Source: Flavobacterium succinicans (GTDB lineage: Bacteria > Bacteroidota > Bacteroidia > Flavobacteriales > Flavobacteriaceae). Taken from it: a stretch of 64,000 nucleotides of DNA. The position numbers and the translations under genes are program-made. Every line of letters starts with the position of its first letter. The stretch's first letter is position 1. This document shows positions 46,150-55,107 of this stretch, piece after piece. Under the pieces are notes generated by a model. The model did no database searches, was not told the origin of the DNA, and saw only the letters and a program-made list of their open reading frames with translations. The stretch is from the NCBI RefSeq assembly GCF_001662485.1, contig NZ_JMTM01000017.1, positions 434,001 to 498,000 on the forward strand, written 5' to 3'.

Positions 46150-46157
46150 TAACTTTG
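46150..46157 (+). promoter_or_regulatory. -7 promoter element of the lipoprotein gene
   Basis: TAACTTTG matches TAnnTTTG, 28 bases before the start codon. No -33 TTG at normal distance was found. Confidence 0.4.
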
Positions 46158-46185
46158 TATCTCTATAACTTTAAAATCCAAAAAA

Positions 46186-46713
46186 ATGAAAAAGATTATC
46201 GTAATAGTAGTAATAGTAGCAAGTTTATTATTTGTTGCTTGCCAAAGCAAACCGAAAACGGAAAAAGAAGAAAATAAAAACAAAGCTGTAGTTAAAACGC
46301 AAAATAAGGCCAAAACAACCGATATTTCTTTCGTATTAGCCAAGAATTATTTTGTAAAAAATACAATTGATAAAGTAGATAATCCAAAGATTGAAACGGC
46401 AGAAAAGTTTAATGAAATCTTTGGTATGGCCACCACAATGGGTAAAGATGGAAAACCTACAGAAATTGATTTTACTAAGCAATATGTTATAGCAGTAATT
46501 TTGCCTGAAACAGACTTGATGACAACTATTGATCCCGTTAGTTTACAAAAGGATGGTAATGGAAAAATCACATTGACCTATAAGAAAGTAGTAGGACAAA
46601 AACAAACGTTTACAATAAAGCCAAGTTTTGAAATTATAGTAGACAAGATTGAAAATGGAACCATTGAGTTGAAAGAACAAAAATATAAAAAACTCAATCA
46701 AAAAAGTAAATGA
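46186..46713 (+). CDS. Predicted lipoprotein of unknown function
   Basis: A 175-residue protein with a lipoprotein signal (VVIVASLLFVACQSK, with the lipid-attachment Cys at residue 19). A Lys/Glu/Asn-rich linker follows, then one compact domain from about residue 45, with SFVLAKNYFVKNTID, FGMATTMGKDGKPTEIDF and QKQTFTIKPSFEIIVD. The domain looks like an alpha/beta fold seen in other Bacteroidetes lipoproteins, but I do not recognise a named family. It is anchored at the inner or outer membrane. Fifty-four bases separate it from the TauE/SafE gene on the same strand, so the two may be co-transcribed. Confidence 0.75.
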   Translation: MKKIIVIVVIVASLLFVACQSKPKTEKEENKNKAVVKTQNKAKTTDISFVLAKNYFVKNTIDKVDNPKIETAEKFNEIFGMATTMGKDGKPTEIDFTKQYVIAVILPETDLMTTIDPVSLQKDGNGKITLTYKKVVGQKQTFTIKPSFEIIVDKIENGTIELKEQKYKKLNQKSK

Positions 46714-46767
46714 GTAGTAGTTCTGTTCTAAACAGATGCTTGTAATTTAAAGATTTAATATCAAAAC

Positions 46768-47541
46768 ATGGATTACTTTTTGATTTGCTTGGTTGCTTTT
46801 TTGGGATCTGGGTTAACATTGTTCTCGGGCTTTGGCTTGGGAACATTGTTAGTGCCTGTTTTTGGTCTGTTTTTTCCTATAGAAATAGCCATTTTGTTAA
46901 CTGCCATTGTGCATTTTTTAAATAATATTTTTAAACTTTTGCTATTAGGTCAAAAAGCGAACAAACAAGTGCTGCTGTCTTTTGGGGTTCCAGCCATCGT
47001 TTTTGCTTTGCTTGGAGCCTTTTTCCTATCGTATGTGGAGGGCATGCAGCCAATAGGGAGCTACGTTCTTTGGGGGCATACATTTATTCTTTTGCCTATT
47101 AAAGTTTGTATTGGTTTGGTTCTGTTGTTTTTTGCCTTGTTCGAAATTATTCCAAGTTGGTCACAATTTACTTTTGATAAAAAGTATCTACCATTGGGTG
47201 GAATGTTGAGTGGTTTTTTTGGTGGATTATCTGGTATGCAAGGGGCGTTACGAGCAGCTTTCTTGATTCGATCAGGTTTGTCTAAAGAATCTTATATAGG
47301 AACAGGTGTAGTTATTGCTTGTTTGATCGATCTTTCGAGAATGTGGATTTACGTGCAAAACTGGTCACAAAACACTGGAAAAATTGCATATCCTTTGGTT
47401 TTTTGTGCTACGCTTTCGGCTTTTTTAGGAGCTTTTTTAGGGAATCGTTTGTTGAACAAAGTAACGCTTAAGAGTATTCAATTGTTAGTAGCTGTGCTAC
47501 TTATGGTATTTTCGGTATTGTTGGGTTTAGGGATTTTGTAG
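46768..47541 (+). CDS. TauE/SafE-family membrane transporter
   Basis: A 257-residue inner-membrane protein with about eight hydrophobic helices in two inverted halves. The glycine-rich first helix (LGSGLTLFSGFGLGTLLVPV, residues 13-32) and its counterpart (GGMLSGFFGGLSGMQGALRAA, about 148-168) are the TauE/SafE signatures. Members export sulfite, sulfoacetate or related anions, or permit uptake of others; the substrate here is open. It follows the lipoprotein gene, which gives no further clue. No strong terminator hairpin is seen after it. Confidence 0.85.
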   Translation: MDYFLICLVAFLGSGLTLFSGFGLGTLLVPVFGLFFPIEIAILLTAIVHFLNNIFKLLLLGQKANKQVLLSFGVPAIVFALLGAFFLSYVEGMQPIGSYVLWGHTFILLPIKVCIGLVLLFFALFEIIPSWSQFTFDKKYLPLGGMLSGFFGGLSGMQGALRAAFLIRSGLSKESYIGTGVVIACLIDLSRMWIYVQNWSQNTGKIAYPLVFCATLSAFLGAFLGNRLLNKVTLKSIQLLVAVLLMVFSVLLGLGIL

Positions 47542-47733
47542 TATAAAAAAACACATTTAGTTATCTAATTGTAAATCAAAGATATAGCGAGTTAAGTTGA
47601 TTTACTAAATAGAAGTTTTTATCATAAAAAGACTGATGTTACTTGTGTTGCTTTAGCGTGGTTTGTGATAACTATTTAAAAAGCAAACACTTACAATTTT
47701 AATGTATACCTCATAAAACTGATCTTTTTTACC

Positions 47734-47741
47734 TATTTTTG
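47734..47741 (+). promoter_or_regulatory. -7 promoter element of the adenosine deaminase gene
   Basis: TATTTTTG followed by CACCCC, 28 bases before the start. The same TATTTTTGCA pattern recurs upstream of other genes here. Confidence 0.5.
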
Positions 47742-47769
47742 CACCCCAAATCGACTAAATTTAAAAAGT

Positions 47770-49188
47770 ATGAAAAAAATTTCGCTCTTTTTACTTCTTT
47801 TAAGTACTGTATTTGGAACTGCTCAAAGTGTCGAAAGCTATTTTGAAACGATACGAAGTAACGAAGCTCAACTCACAGCTTTTTTTTCTCAAATGCCCAA
47901 AGGGGGTGATTTGCACCATCATTACTCAGGATCTGTTTACACTGAACCTCTGATAGCTTATGCTATAAAAAGTAATTTATATCTCAATTTAGAAACTTTA
48001 GAGGTGCAGCCAGAAAAAAGCAAAGAGGGCAATTGGGAGACCTTTGAAATGATTCAGAAAAAAGGATTGCTGCCCTTGTATCAACAAAAAATTATCGAAA
48101 AATGGTCGATAAAAGATTTTAATGGAGTGAGTTATCCTTCAGACAAACAGTTTTTTGAGTCTTTTGGAAAATTTCAGGCTACGATTGCTCCAACTTTCGA
48201 ACAAGGATTGTTGGAATTAAAAAATCGTGCCATCAAAGAAAATGTTAGTTACATCGAAACTCAATTGTCTACTATTCCGTGTGACATGAATATTGCTGAC
48301 TTATCTTCTTTTAATGAACAACTACGTGTTTTGGTTGCTCAAAAAGATGAGAAAAATTTTTTCAAAGTATTGGATCAATTGTATTTGGCTTTTACTAAAA
48401 GAGACGCAGCAAAATATGCTGAAAAATTCAATACTGATTTTGTGGCGCGCATGCATAAAGACTTGAAGATGGATGACGCGCAATTTACGATGCGTTATCA
48501 AAACTTTGTTCTGCGTTTTATGGAACCTGTAGATTTGTTTAAAAATCTAGTGATTGCTTTTATCTCCACTGATACTAGTCCGCTTCTTACTGGTGTGAAC
48601 ATTGTTTCACCCGAAGACGGAGAAACTTCGATGAAAGATTACGAATTACATATGTTAATGTATAAATACTGTCACTCCAAATTTCCGAAGGTAAGATACA
48701 GTATGCATGCTGGCGAATTGACACTTGGACTAGTTAAGCCCGAAGAGTTAACTTGGCATATTAACGCGGCAGTATATACCGCCGGCGCAAATAGAATTGG
48801 ACATGGCGTTGATTTGGCTTACGAGAAAAGCAGTTACGAACTCCTACGTTATATGGCAAATAATAAGATTGCTATTGAAATTAATTTGGTAAGTAATGAG
48901 TTTATTTTAAAAGTAAAAGAAAATCGTCATCCGTTTAGCTTGTATAAAGAATTTGGTGTGCCTATCGTGATTAGCACTGACGATGCAGGTATCTTAAGGA
49001 CTAATCTTGTTGAACAGTATGTTCTTTTGGCGAAAAGATACCCTCAAGTTAGCTATAAAGACATCAAAGAATATGTGTACAACGGTATTTATTTCAGTTT
49101 TATAGAAGAGGAGGCTGTGAAGCAGCAATTATTGAGCGATTTAGATCGTCGTTTTAAAGTTTTTGAAGCTCAATTTCCGTTACGATAA
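47770..49188 (+). CDS. Exported adenosine deaminase family protein
   Basis: A signal peptide (MKKISLFLLLLSTVFGTAQ) precedes an adenosine-deaminase barrel of about 450 residues. Zinc-site motifs are GGDLHHHYSGSVY (the HxH pair, near residues 46-58), SMHAGELTLG (His and catalytic Glu region), RIGHGVDLAY and ISTDDAGIL (zinc Asp). An insert of about 100 residues after the first strand makes it longer than E. coli Add (333 residues), resembling the ADGF/longer ADA group. Export means it would turn adenosine into inosine outside the cytoplasm, for nucleoside scavenging. The gene is monocistronic. Confidence 0.87.
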   Translation: MKKISLFLLLLSTVFGTAQSVESYFETIRSNEAQLTAFFSQMPKGGDLHHHYSGSVYTEPLIAYAIKSNLYLNLETLEVQPEKSKEGNWETFEMIQKKGLLPLYQQKIIEKWSIKDFNGVSYPSDKQFFESFGKFQATIAPTFEQGLLELKNRAIKENVSYIETQLSTIPCDMNIADLSSFNEQLRVLVAQKDEKNFFKVLDQLYLAFTKRDAAKYAEKFNTDFVARMHKDLKMDDAQFTMRYQNFVLRFMEPVDLFKNLVIAFISTDTSPLLTGVNIVSPEDGETSMKDYELHMLMYKYCHSKFPKVRYSMHAGELTLGLVKPEELTWHINAAVYTAGANRIGHGVDLAYEKSSYELLRYMANNKIAIEINLVSNEFILKVKENRHPFSLYKEFGVPIVISTDDAGILRTNLVEQYVLLAKRYPQVSYKDIKEYVYNGIYFSFIEEEAVKQQLLSDLDRRFKVFEAQFPLR

Positions 49189-49290
49189 ACTTTAATGTAA
49201 GAAAGAGTTTGATTCATTTCAATTTATTTGCGTTTTTGTTGTGATTTTGAACTTGATCCATAAAAATAAAACAAAAAAAAGTGCAGATAC

Positions 49291-49319
49291 AAAAAAACCC
49301 TTGATAAATCAAGGGTTTT
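49291..49319 (-). terminator. Terminator of the tRNA operon
   Basis: Stem AAAACCCTTGAT/ATCAAGGGTTTT with a very short loop. An A-run on the plus strand gives the U-tract after the tRNA-Arg gene. Confidence 0.9.
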
Positions 49320-49323
49320 GAAG

Positions 49324-49397
<74 letters not shown>

Positions 49398-49404
49398 ATT
49401 GTTG

Positions 49405-49479
49405 TCGGGGTGGCAGGATTCGAACCTGCGACCTCCTGCTCCCAAAGCAGGCGCGATAACCGGGCTACGCTACACCCCG
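49405..49479 (-). tRNA. tRNA-Pro (anticodon TGG)
   Basis: Minus-strand cloverleaf with acceptor stem CGGGGTG/CACCCCG, anticodon arm CCTGC-TTTGGGA-GCAGG and T arm GCAGGTTCGAATCCTGC. The anticodon TGG reads CCA and related proline codons. CCA is not encoded. It is the middle gene of the tRNA operon. Confidence 0.96.
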
Positions 49480-49493
49480 AGTGGCAAAATTTG

Positions 49494-49577
49494 CGGAGAG
49501 ACAGGGACTCGAACCCTGGCGACGGTTACCCGTCGACAGATTAGCAATCTGCTCCATTACCGCTCTGGCACCTCTCC
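49494..49577 (-). tRNA. tRNA-Ser (anticodon GCT)
   Basis: Minus-strand cloverleaf with acceptor stem GGAGAGG/TCTCTCC and anticodon arm GCAGA-TTGCTAA-TCTGT. The long variable arm (GACGGGTAACCGTC) is typical of serine tRNAs and the T arm is CAGGGTTCGAGTCCCTG. The discriminator is G. CCA is not encoded. It is the first gene of the tRNA operon. Confidence 0.95.
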
Positions 49578-49609
49578 TAAACCAAGAAAGCTATCTTGTT
49601 TTGCGGTTG

Positions 49610-49640
49610 CAAATTTAAGTCAACTTTACGTTTCTCGCAA
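49610..49640 (-). promoter_or_regulatory. Promoter of the tRNA operon
   Basis: On the minus strand TTG (complement of 49638-49640) and TAAATTTG (complement of 49610-49617) are 20 bases apart, a full consensus promoter 32 bases ahead of tRNA-Ser. Confidence 0.82.
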
Positions 49641-49818
49641 CTATTTTGATGCTTTTTTTTAAATAAAATTCAATATATTTATAAAAGACTTAACAATCAA
49701 ACAAATACGATTGATAGTGCTTAGGTTTCTTTTTGTTAAATGCATATTATTTTATGAAAATATGAAATAGTTGCAAAAAAGATTAAATTTGCTAAATAAA
49801 TCAACATATTTTTACATT

Positions 49819-50997
49819 ATGAACAAGAAAGTAGTTATAGTTTCTGCTGTAAGGACTCCAATTGGGAGTTTTATGGGAGGATTATCCAATATTACAGCTC
49901 CGAAATTAGGAGCCATAGCTATAAAAGGAGCTTTAGAAAAAATACAACTAGATGGTAATTTAGTTGATGAAGTTTACATGGGTAATGTAGTTCAGGCGGG
50001 TGTTGGTCAAGCTCCTGCTAGGCAAGCTGCATTATTTGCAGGATTGTCCAATGAAGTGGCTTGTACAACTGTAAATAAAGTATGTGCTTCTGGTATGAAA
50101 GCGGTTATGTTAGCTTCCCAAGCTATTCAATGTGGAGATGCTGAAATTGTTGTTGCCGGTGGAATGGAAAACATGAGTTTGATTCCGCATTACATGAACC
50201 TACGTTCTGGAACAAAATTTGGTCCAAGCACTATGGTTGACGGAATGCAAAAAGACGGTCTTACTGATGCTTACGACAATACTGCGATGGGTGTTAGTGC
50301 CGATTTATGTGCTACTGAATATAAAATCACACGTGAAGAACAAGATGCATTTGCAATAGAATCATACAAAAGATCTTCTGATGCTTGGGGTCTAGGTAAA
50401 TTTGATAATGAAATTGTTCCAGTTGCTGTTCCTCAAAGGAAGGGTGATCCTGTTCTAATTTCTAAAGACGAAGAGTTTACCAATGTGAATTTGGACAGAA
50501 TACCTACTTTGAGTCCGGTTTTTACTAAAGATGGAAGTGTGACCGCAGCAAATGCTTCAACAATTAATGATGGTGCTGCTGCTTTGGTGCTTATGAGTGA
50601 AGAAAAAGCAGTATCTTTAGGATTTAAACCATTAGCTTATATAAAAAGTTATGCTGATGCGGCTCAAGAACCTAAATGGTTTACGACAAGTCCAGCAAAA
50701 GCATTGCCAAAAGCTCTTGAGAAAGCTGGTCTTGCTCTAGGCGATGTGGATTATTTCGAATTCAACGAAGCTTTTTCTGTAGTTGGTTTAGCAAATTCAA
50801 AAATTCTTGGTTTAGACCACAATAAAGTAAACGTAAATGGGGGGGCGGTTTCATTAGGACACCCATTAGGTTGTTCTGGTGCTAGAATTATAGTAACGCT
50901 ATTAAATGTTTTGCAGCAAAATAATGCTAAAATTGGTGCAGCTGCAATTTGTAATGGTGGAGGTGGAGCATCGGCCATAGTAATTGAAAAAATTTAA
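49819..50997 (+). CDS. Acetyl-CoA C-acetyltransferase (thiolase)
   Basis: A 392-residue thiolase that condenses two acetyl-CoA to acetoacetyl-CoA or cleaves 3-ketoacyl-CoA. The nucleophilic Cys is in NKVCASGMKAVM near residue 89. NEAFSVVGLANS near 318-329 and NVNGGAVSLGHPLGCSGARI near 345-364 hold the active-site Asn and His. CNGGGGASAIVIE near the end provides the second Cys. The chosen start (MNKKVVIVSAVRTPIGSF) is the family's normal N-terminus; an in-frame start 16 codons upstream would add unrelated residues and lies on top of the likely -7 element TAAATTTG (49784-49791). Lack of beta-oxidation neighbours favours the biosynthetic (AtoB-like) type. Confidence 0.93.
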   Translation: MNKKVVIVSAVRTPIGSFMGGLSNITAPKLGAIAIKGALEKIQLDGNLVDEVYMGNVVQAGVGQAPARQAALFAGLSNEVACTTVNKVCASGMKAVMLASQAIQCGDAEIVVAGGMENMSLIPHYMNLRSGTKFGPSTMVDGMQKDGLTDAYDNTAMGVSADLCATEYKITREEQDAFAIESYKRSSDAWGLGKFDNEIVPVAVPQRKGDPVLISKDEEFTNVNLDRIPTLSPVFTKDGSVTAANASTINDGAAALVLMSEEKAVSLGFKPLAYIKSYADAAQEPKWFTTSPAKALPKALEKAGLALGDVDYFEFNEAFSVVGLANSKILGLDHNKVNVNGGAVSLGHPLGCSGARIIVTLLNVLQQNNAKIGAAAICNGGGGASAIVIEKI

Positions 50998-51058
50998 AAC
51001 ACAAAGTTGAATTGTTGTTCTTTAGCGGCTACAAATCTTAATTTGTAAATCAAAAATA

Positions 51059-51820
51059 ATGTTTGGAATCTGTAATTTAGCCATCATACCACTTCGCTTT
51101 GAACCTAGTGATAGAAGCGAAATCGTATCACAAGTTCTTTTTGGAGAGCATTTCGAAATCATTGATAAGCAAAATCAGTGGTCTAAAATTAAACTTCAAT
51201 ACGATGAATATGAGGGCTGGGTTGACAGTAAACAATATCAGTTAATTTCTGAAGAAAACTTCAAACGACTTTCTACGGAAAGTATTATTTTGAATGCAGA
51301 CTTAATAGAATATATCACTGGACCTAATAATTTATTAATGCCAATTCCTTTGGGGGCTAGTTTGTCGTTTTTGAATAATGATGAAATAAATGCGACTCAT
51401 TTTGATTTTGAAGGTACCAAAATAAGTGGGGTTAAGGACAAAGCTAGTTTGATAAAAACTGCCTATATGTATTTAAATGCTCCTTATTTATGGGGAGGAA
51501 AAACGCCATTTGGTATTGATTGTTCTGGATTTACACAAATGGTCTATAAACTCAATGGATATACCCTAAAAAGAGATGCCTCGCAGCAAGCGTTACAAGG
51601 AGATCCATTAAGTTTTATTGAGGAAAGTGAACCTGGTGATTTAGCTTTTTTTGATAACGAAGAAGGGAAAATTATTCACGTAGGTATAATAATGTCTGAT
51701 AATTACATTATTCATGCTAGTGGAAAAGTGAGGGTTGATCGTTTAGATCATTTAGGGATTTATAACATGGAAACGAGTAAGCATACACATAAGTTAAGGG
51801 TTATTAAAAAAATAATTTAG
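51059..51820 (+). CDS. SH3-domain plus NlpC/P60 cell-wall peptidase (C40)
   Basis: A 253-residue protein without a classic signal peptide. Residues about 1-70 form an SH3-like domain (ILxF-type start FGICNLAIIPLRFEPSDRSE and WSKIKLQYDEYEGWVD). The C-terminal NlpC/P60 domain (about 125-250) has the catalytic Cys in GIDCSGFTQMVYK and His in IIHVGIIMSDNYIIHASG. Such enzymes cut between D-iso-glutamate and diaminopimelate in peptidoglycan peptides; cytoplasmic forms act in recycling. It is 61 bases after the thiolase gene on the same strand, possibly co-transcribed. A link to the recycling operon at 9-14 kb is a reasonable guess. Confidence 0.9.
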   Translation: MFGICNLAIIPLRFEPSDRSEIVSQVLFGEHFEIIDKQNQWSKIKLQYDEYEGWVDSKQYQLISEENFKRLSTESIILNADLIEYITGPNNLLMPIPLGASLSFLNNDEINATHFDFEGTKISGVKDKASLIKTAYMYLNAPYLWGGKTPFGIDCSGFTQMVYKLNGYTLKRDASQQALQGDPLSFIEESEPGDLAFFDNEEGKIIHVGIIMSDNYIIHASGKVRVDRLDHLGIYNMETSKHTHKLRVIKKII

Positions 51821-51835
51821 GAAAATACTTTTCCC

Positions 51836-51871
51836 AAAAAAAAAGTTGTTCGAGAGAACAACTTTTTTTTT
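51836..51871. terminator. Bidirectional terminator between the C40 peptidase and TPR genes
   Basis: Stem AAAAAAGTTGTT/AACAACTTTTTT with the 6-base loop CGAGAG lies between converging genes. Confidence 0.9.
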
Positions 51872-51885
51872 GGAAATATTTGACA

Positions 51886-52950
51886 TTACCCTTTTGCCTT
51901 CAAAGCTTCATATTTATCGGTCATGTCTAAAGAGCGATAAAGATTAAGAAGGAGCTTAGAAACGTCTTTATTATTTGGGTCTAAAATTAGTGCTTTTTCA
52001 AGGTAATTTACTGCAGTTTTTACTTCCGCATCTTTTTTTGCCTTTAATTCATCATACTTTTTCATATCTTCGGAAGAAGTTCCAAGTAAGCTCATTTTAT
52101 CAGCTATTTCTTTTTTACGATCGAGCTTTACATAAGCTAAATCAATATAGGTTTCTATATCATTTGGATTGATATTAATAATTGCTTTATAGTTGCTTTC
52201 TGCACTAGCTATATCTCCTTTTTCTGTTTGAATATATGCTAATCTTTTTAATATTTCAGCTTTCTTAGATTTGGATTTTGCATTTCTTGGTTTGTCATGT
52301 GAACCTTGTTTTACTCCTAAATCCCTATTTGAAGCCGAAACAAAAAGCTCTTCTTGATTGGTTTTTTTGTTTGTTGCATAATACTCCATGCCATTACCGG
52401 AATACTTTATGTTTTTTAGTAATTCATAACTTTTCAATGCTAAATCATACTGTTTTGCATTGAAAAAATTAGACGCTGCATTGTATAAGTTGACAGTATC
52501 TTTTTTATCCATTTCGTATAAATACATCATTTTATCTGCTGCTTCAGAAAATCGTTGTGCATTGTTGTCTTCAACAGAACTACGCTCTAAAGCACTTTTA
52601 ATTTCTTTTATTGATTCTCTAGCTTGAACTGCGTATTTTAGATTCCCAGAATCAACTTCGGCAGTAATCAATTCATTGTAGCAAGCAACAGCTAACGATA
52701 GATTCTTTGATGTGTCTGTTTTTTTATTAGCTAGAGCTGTATAAGCTTTTGCCTTGATAAAATAATAATCTGATTTGTCCTCATCTTTAGCATTAGTGAT
52801 CAAATATTCGATTTCATTTAAAATGGTTAAAGCTCCTTGAACATTTCCTTTGTTTAGTTCTGTTTGAGCAGTCTTGATTTGCTCTTTTTGAGCCATAAGT
52901 GAAAACGTTACGCTAAACATTAGCAGCGTAAAAAAGTACAATTTCTTCAT
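51886..52950 (-). CDS. Exported TPR-repeat protein
   Basis: A 354-residue protein with a signal peptide (MKKLYFFTLLMFSVTFSLMAQ) and several tetratricopeptide repeats. Examples are AQTELNKGNVQGALTILNE near residues 28-46, NLYNAASNFFNAKQYDLALK near 152-171, and further units around 235-270 and 310-345. TPR arrays are protein-binding scaffolds. Proteins of this layout are common in the flavobacterial periplasm and often have no assigned partner. It is a single-gene unit. The 428-base gap upstream contains the hairpin at 53223-53286 and AT-rich DNA without genes. Confidence 0.85.
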   Translation of the reverse strand: MKKLYFFTLLMFSVTFSLMAQKEQIKTAQTELNKGNVQGALTILNEIEYLITNAKDEDKSDYYFIKAKAYTALANKKTDTSKNLSLAVACYNELITAEVDSGNLKYAVQARESIKEIKSALERSSVEDNNAQRFSEAADKMMYLYEMDKKDTVNLYNAASNFFNAKQYDLALKSYELLKNIKYSGNGMEYYATNKKTNQEELFVSASNRDLGVKQGSHDKPRNAKSKSKKAEILKRLAYIQTEKGDIASAESNYKAIININPNDIETYIDLAYVKLDRKKEIADKMSLLGTSSEDMKKYDELKAKKDAEVKTAVNYLEKALILDPNNKDVSKLLLNLYRSLDMTDKYEALKAKG

Positions 52951-53222
52951 AGCAGGTTTTTTTTGGTAAGATTAGGTTTGATAATTTTGTTTTGTAAAAA
53001 CTTAATAATTTAATAAAAAATTAACATGACCAAAATAGAATAATATTTTGAGTTTACAAATATATTAGTAAAGAAATATCTGTTAAAGTTAAAAAAAAGA
53101 AAGAAATATTTTACATTATTTTTTATTGTATGTCAAAAATATTTGTATTAATCCAATCACTAGTAAGTTTATGCTATTGATTTATAAGCAAATATTTATG
53201 ATTGTGCTTGAAGTTTTTGTTA

Positions 53223-53286
53223 AAAAAACAGGCTGTAAAATGATTTAAATCTCTGAGGTTATTCTTAATTTATTACAGCTGTTTTT
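53223..53286 (-). terminator. Possible long-loop terminator behind the PH-domain gene
   Basis: AAAAAACAG and CTGTAA at 53223-53238 pair with TTACAGCTGTTTTT at 53273-53286 across a 34-base loop. Together with the nearer GGAGG hairpin it could end the amidohydrolase operon. The long loop lowers certainty. Confidence 0.35.
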
Positions 53287-53326
53287 ATTTTTACATATAA
53301 ATTGATTCGTTTTTTGTATTTTGTAG

Positions 53327-53359
53327 AAAGGAGGTGTCTTATAGTAGACGCCTCCTTTT
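53327..53359 (-). terminator. Hairpin downstream of the PH-domain gene
   Basis: Stem AAAGGAGG/CCTCCTTT extended by GTCT/AGAC with one mismatch, 20 bases past the stop. The T-run on the minus strand is weak. Confidence 0.6.
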
Positions 53360-53378
53360 ATGAAGATTAAGTTATTAT

Positions 53379-53756
53379 TTATTTTAGTGTATGTTGACTT
53401 AAAATACGATACACCTCATTGATATTATTACTTCCTTTACCAAATTGTTTCGTAATTGGGTTAGGTTCATTGTTCAACCAAATTTTTAAATCGGCATCCA
53501 TGTCTAAGATTCCGGCACTCTCTTTGGAGAATTTTTTGATGTTTTTGTACGGAATGGATAAATAGTCTACTTTTGAACCTACTAATTGTTTTTCGACTAA
53601 GATTAGTCTTTTGTTAGTGAAAACAAACATATCTTTTAGTAATCGAAAGGCTTTTTCAATCACTTCGCCTTCAATCAATATTGGTTCGAATTCTTTGGAA
53701 GCACTCTCGAGTGTTACTTCTGAGGCGTTTCCTAAAATGGCATTGAACAGTCCCAT
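53379..53756 (-). CDS. Bacterial PH-domain protein
   Basis: A 125-residue cytoplasmic protein consisting of one pleckstrin-homology-like domain. The pattern EGEVIEKAFRLLKDMFVFTNKRLILVEKQ (about residues 28-56) and SIPYKNIKKFSKESAGILDM is the usual bPH signature of small Bacteroidetes and Bacillus proteins. Its ligand is unknown. The gene begins 5 bases after the amidohydrolase stop and is therefore the third gene of that operon. Unlike its partners it has no signal peptide, so a direct joint function is unclear. Confidence 0.85.
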   Translation of the reverse strand: MGLFNAILGNASEVTLESASKEFEPILIEGEVIEKAFRLLKDMFVFTNKRLILVEKQLVGSKVDYLSIPYKNIKKFSKESAGILDMDADLKIWLNNEPNPITKQFGKGSNNINEVYRILSQHTLK

Positions 53757-53761
53757 AGTGT

Positions 53762-55066
53762 TTATTTTTGATTGTATTTTGCTTTGTATTTATCGCTAAG
53801 TTTTGTTTGATGCGTTGCCAAACTAATCATTCTACCTTGTATAAAGGCATGTGTTAATTTGTTGGTTCGCATGTCTAAAGCGTCACCTTCTGAGATAAAA
53901 AGAGTGGCATCTTTGCCTTCTTCTAAGGAACCACATTGTTGGTCAATTCCTAATAATTTAGCAGTATTCAAAGTAATTAATTGTAGCGCTTTTTCTTTGT
54001 CTAGGCCATATGAAACACAAGTTCCTGCCAAAAAGGGAAGGTTTCTTGAACTCATTCTTTCTTTACTTCCGCTATTTTCTAGACCAACCAGAATTCCTTT
54101 ATCAGTTAATATTTTGGCCATTTTATAGGGTAAATCAATATCTTGGTCTTCATTGGTAGGAAGGTCGTGAATTCTTCTTAAAAGTACACCAATATTATTT
54201 TTAAGCAAAAGTGGAGCTGCTTTATAGGCTTCGAAACCTCCAACGATGACTATTTTTTTGATGCCGTTTTCTATGGCCAATTGAATACCATCGACAATTT
54301 GTTTTTCTTCATCCGCGTGAATGAACAAGGTTTGAGTTCCGTCGAATAGACCTTTCGTAGCTTCAGTAACTAAATTTCTGCTGTCTGAGGCACCGCCTAA
54401 ATAAGCTTTGGCACTTTTGAAAAAAGCATTTAACTCTTGAAGTTGTTTGTTGTACTCTTTGTTGGGCTCGATTGAACCAGGTTCTGCCCACCAGCCACCT
54501 CTTTTAAAAGTAGCAGGAAGATTAATATGAATACCATCATTCTCTTTGATCAAAGCTTCTTTCCAGTGCCAAGCATCTAATTGTACAATAGAAGAACTTC
54601 CAGAAACTCTCCCTCCTCTTGGCGTGATTTGAGCTATTAAAATTCCGTTAGGACGAACGGTTTCAATTACTTTTGAATCGGCAGTGTAGGCCACAATACT
54701 TCTTACGTTGGGGTTAAAAGTTCCAATTTCTTCCTCATCATCCGAAGATTTTACCGCGTCAATTTCTACCAATCCTAAAGTAGAATTGGGTACGATAAAT
54801 CCAGGATAGACGTGTTTTCCAGTTCCGTCAATTATAAGGTCGAACGCATCTTTGCCTAATTTTATTAATTGGGCATTGGCTACCAAATTAATTTTCCCTT
54901 CTTTAAATCCAATAGCTGCATCTTCAATGACTTCACCTGTTCCTAAATGTGCTGTTGCATTTAGAATGAGTATCGATTTTGATTGTGGTGGCGCAGGTAT
55001 TTGTTGAGCTTGACTAAGTGTTGAAAAACCGAGAATGGCTAATAAAAGTACTATTTTTATGTTCAT
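53762..55066 (-). CDS. Exported amidohydrolase-like protein lacking the metal-binding motif
   Basis: Signal peptide MNIKIVLLLAILGFSTLSQAQ, then the amidohydrolase frame: a first beta-sandwich part (ILNATAHLGTGEVIEDAAI), a barrel and a final strand block (GSLEEGKDATLFIS). The position where active enzymes have the HxH metal pair (PGFIDAHSH pattern) reads YPGFIVPNSTLGLVE. The later metal Asp region reads GLENSGSKERM. Catalysis by the usual mechanism is therefore unlikely. An in-frame ATG ten codons upstream (55096) exists, but the signal peptide argues for this start. It is the second gene of the operon after the 999-residue relative. Confidence 0.82.
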   Translation of the reverse strand: MNIKIVLLLAILGFSTLSQAQQIPAPPQSKSILILNATAHLGTGEVIEDAAIGFKEGKINLVANAQLIKLGKDAFDLIIDGTGKHVYPGFIVPNSTLGLVEIDAVKSSDDEEEIGTFNPNVRSIVAYTADSKVIETVRPNGILIAQITPRGGRVSGSSSIVQLDAWHWKEALIKENDGIHINLPATFKRGGWWAEPGSIEPNKEYNKQLQELNAFFKSAKAYLGGASDSRNLVTEATKGLFDGTQTLFIHADEEKQIVDGIQLAIENGIKKIVIVGGFEAYKAAPLLLKNNIGVLLRRIHDLPTNEDQDIDLPYKMAKILTDKGILVGLENSGSKERMSSRNLPFLAGTCVSYGLDKEKALQLITLNTAKLLGIDQQCGSLEEGKDATLFISEGDALDMRTNKLTHAFIQGRMISLATHQTKLSDKYKAKYNQK

Positions 55067-55107
55067 CTTTTTTAAAATTTGGTGTTTGTAGTGCATACTA
55101 GATTAGA

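Noticed and set aside
49771..49818. N-terminal extension of the thiolase by 16 residues
   Set aside because: Normal thiolases start at the downstream Met; the extension overlaps the probable -7 element.
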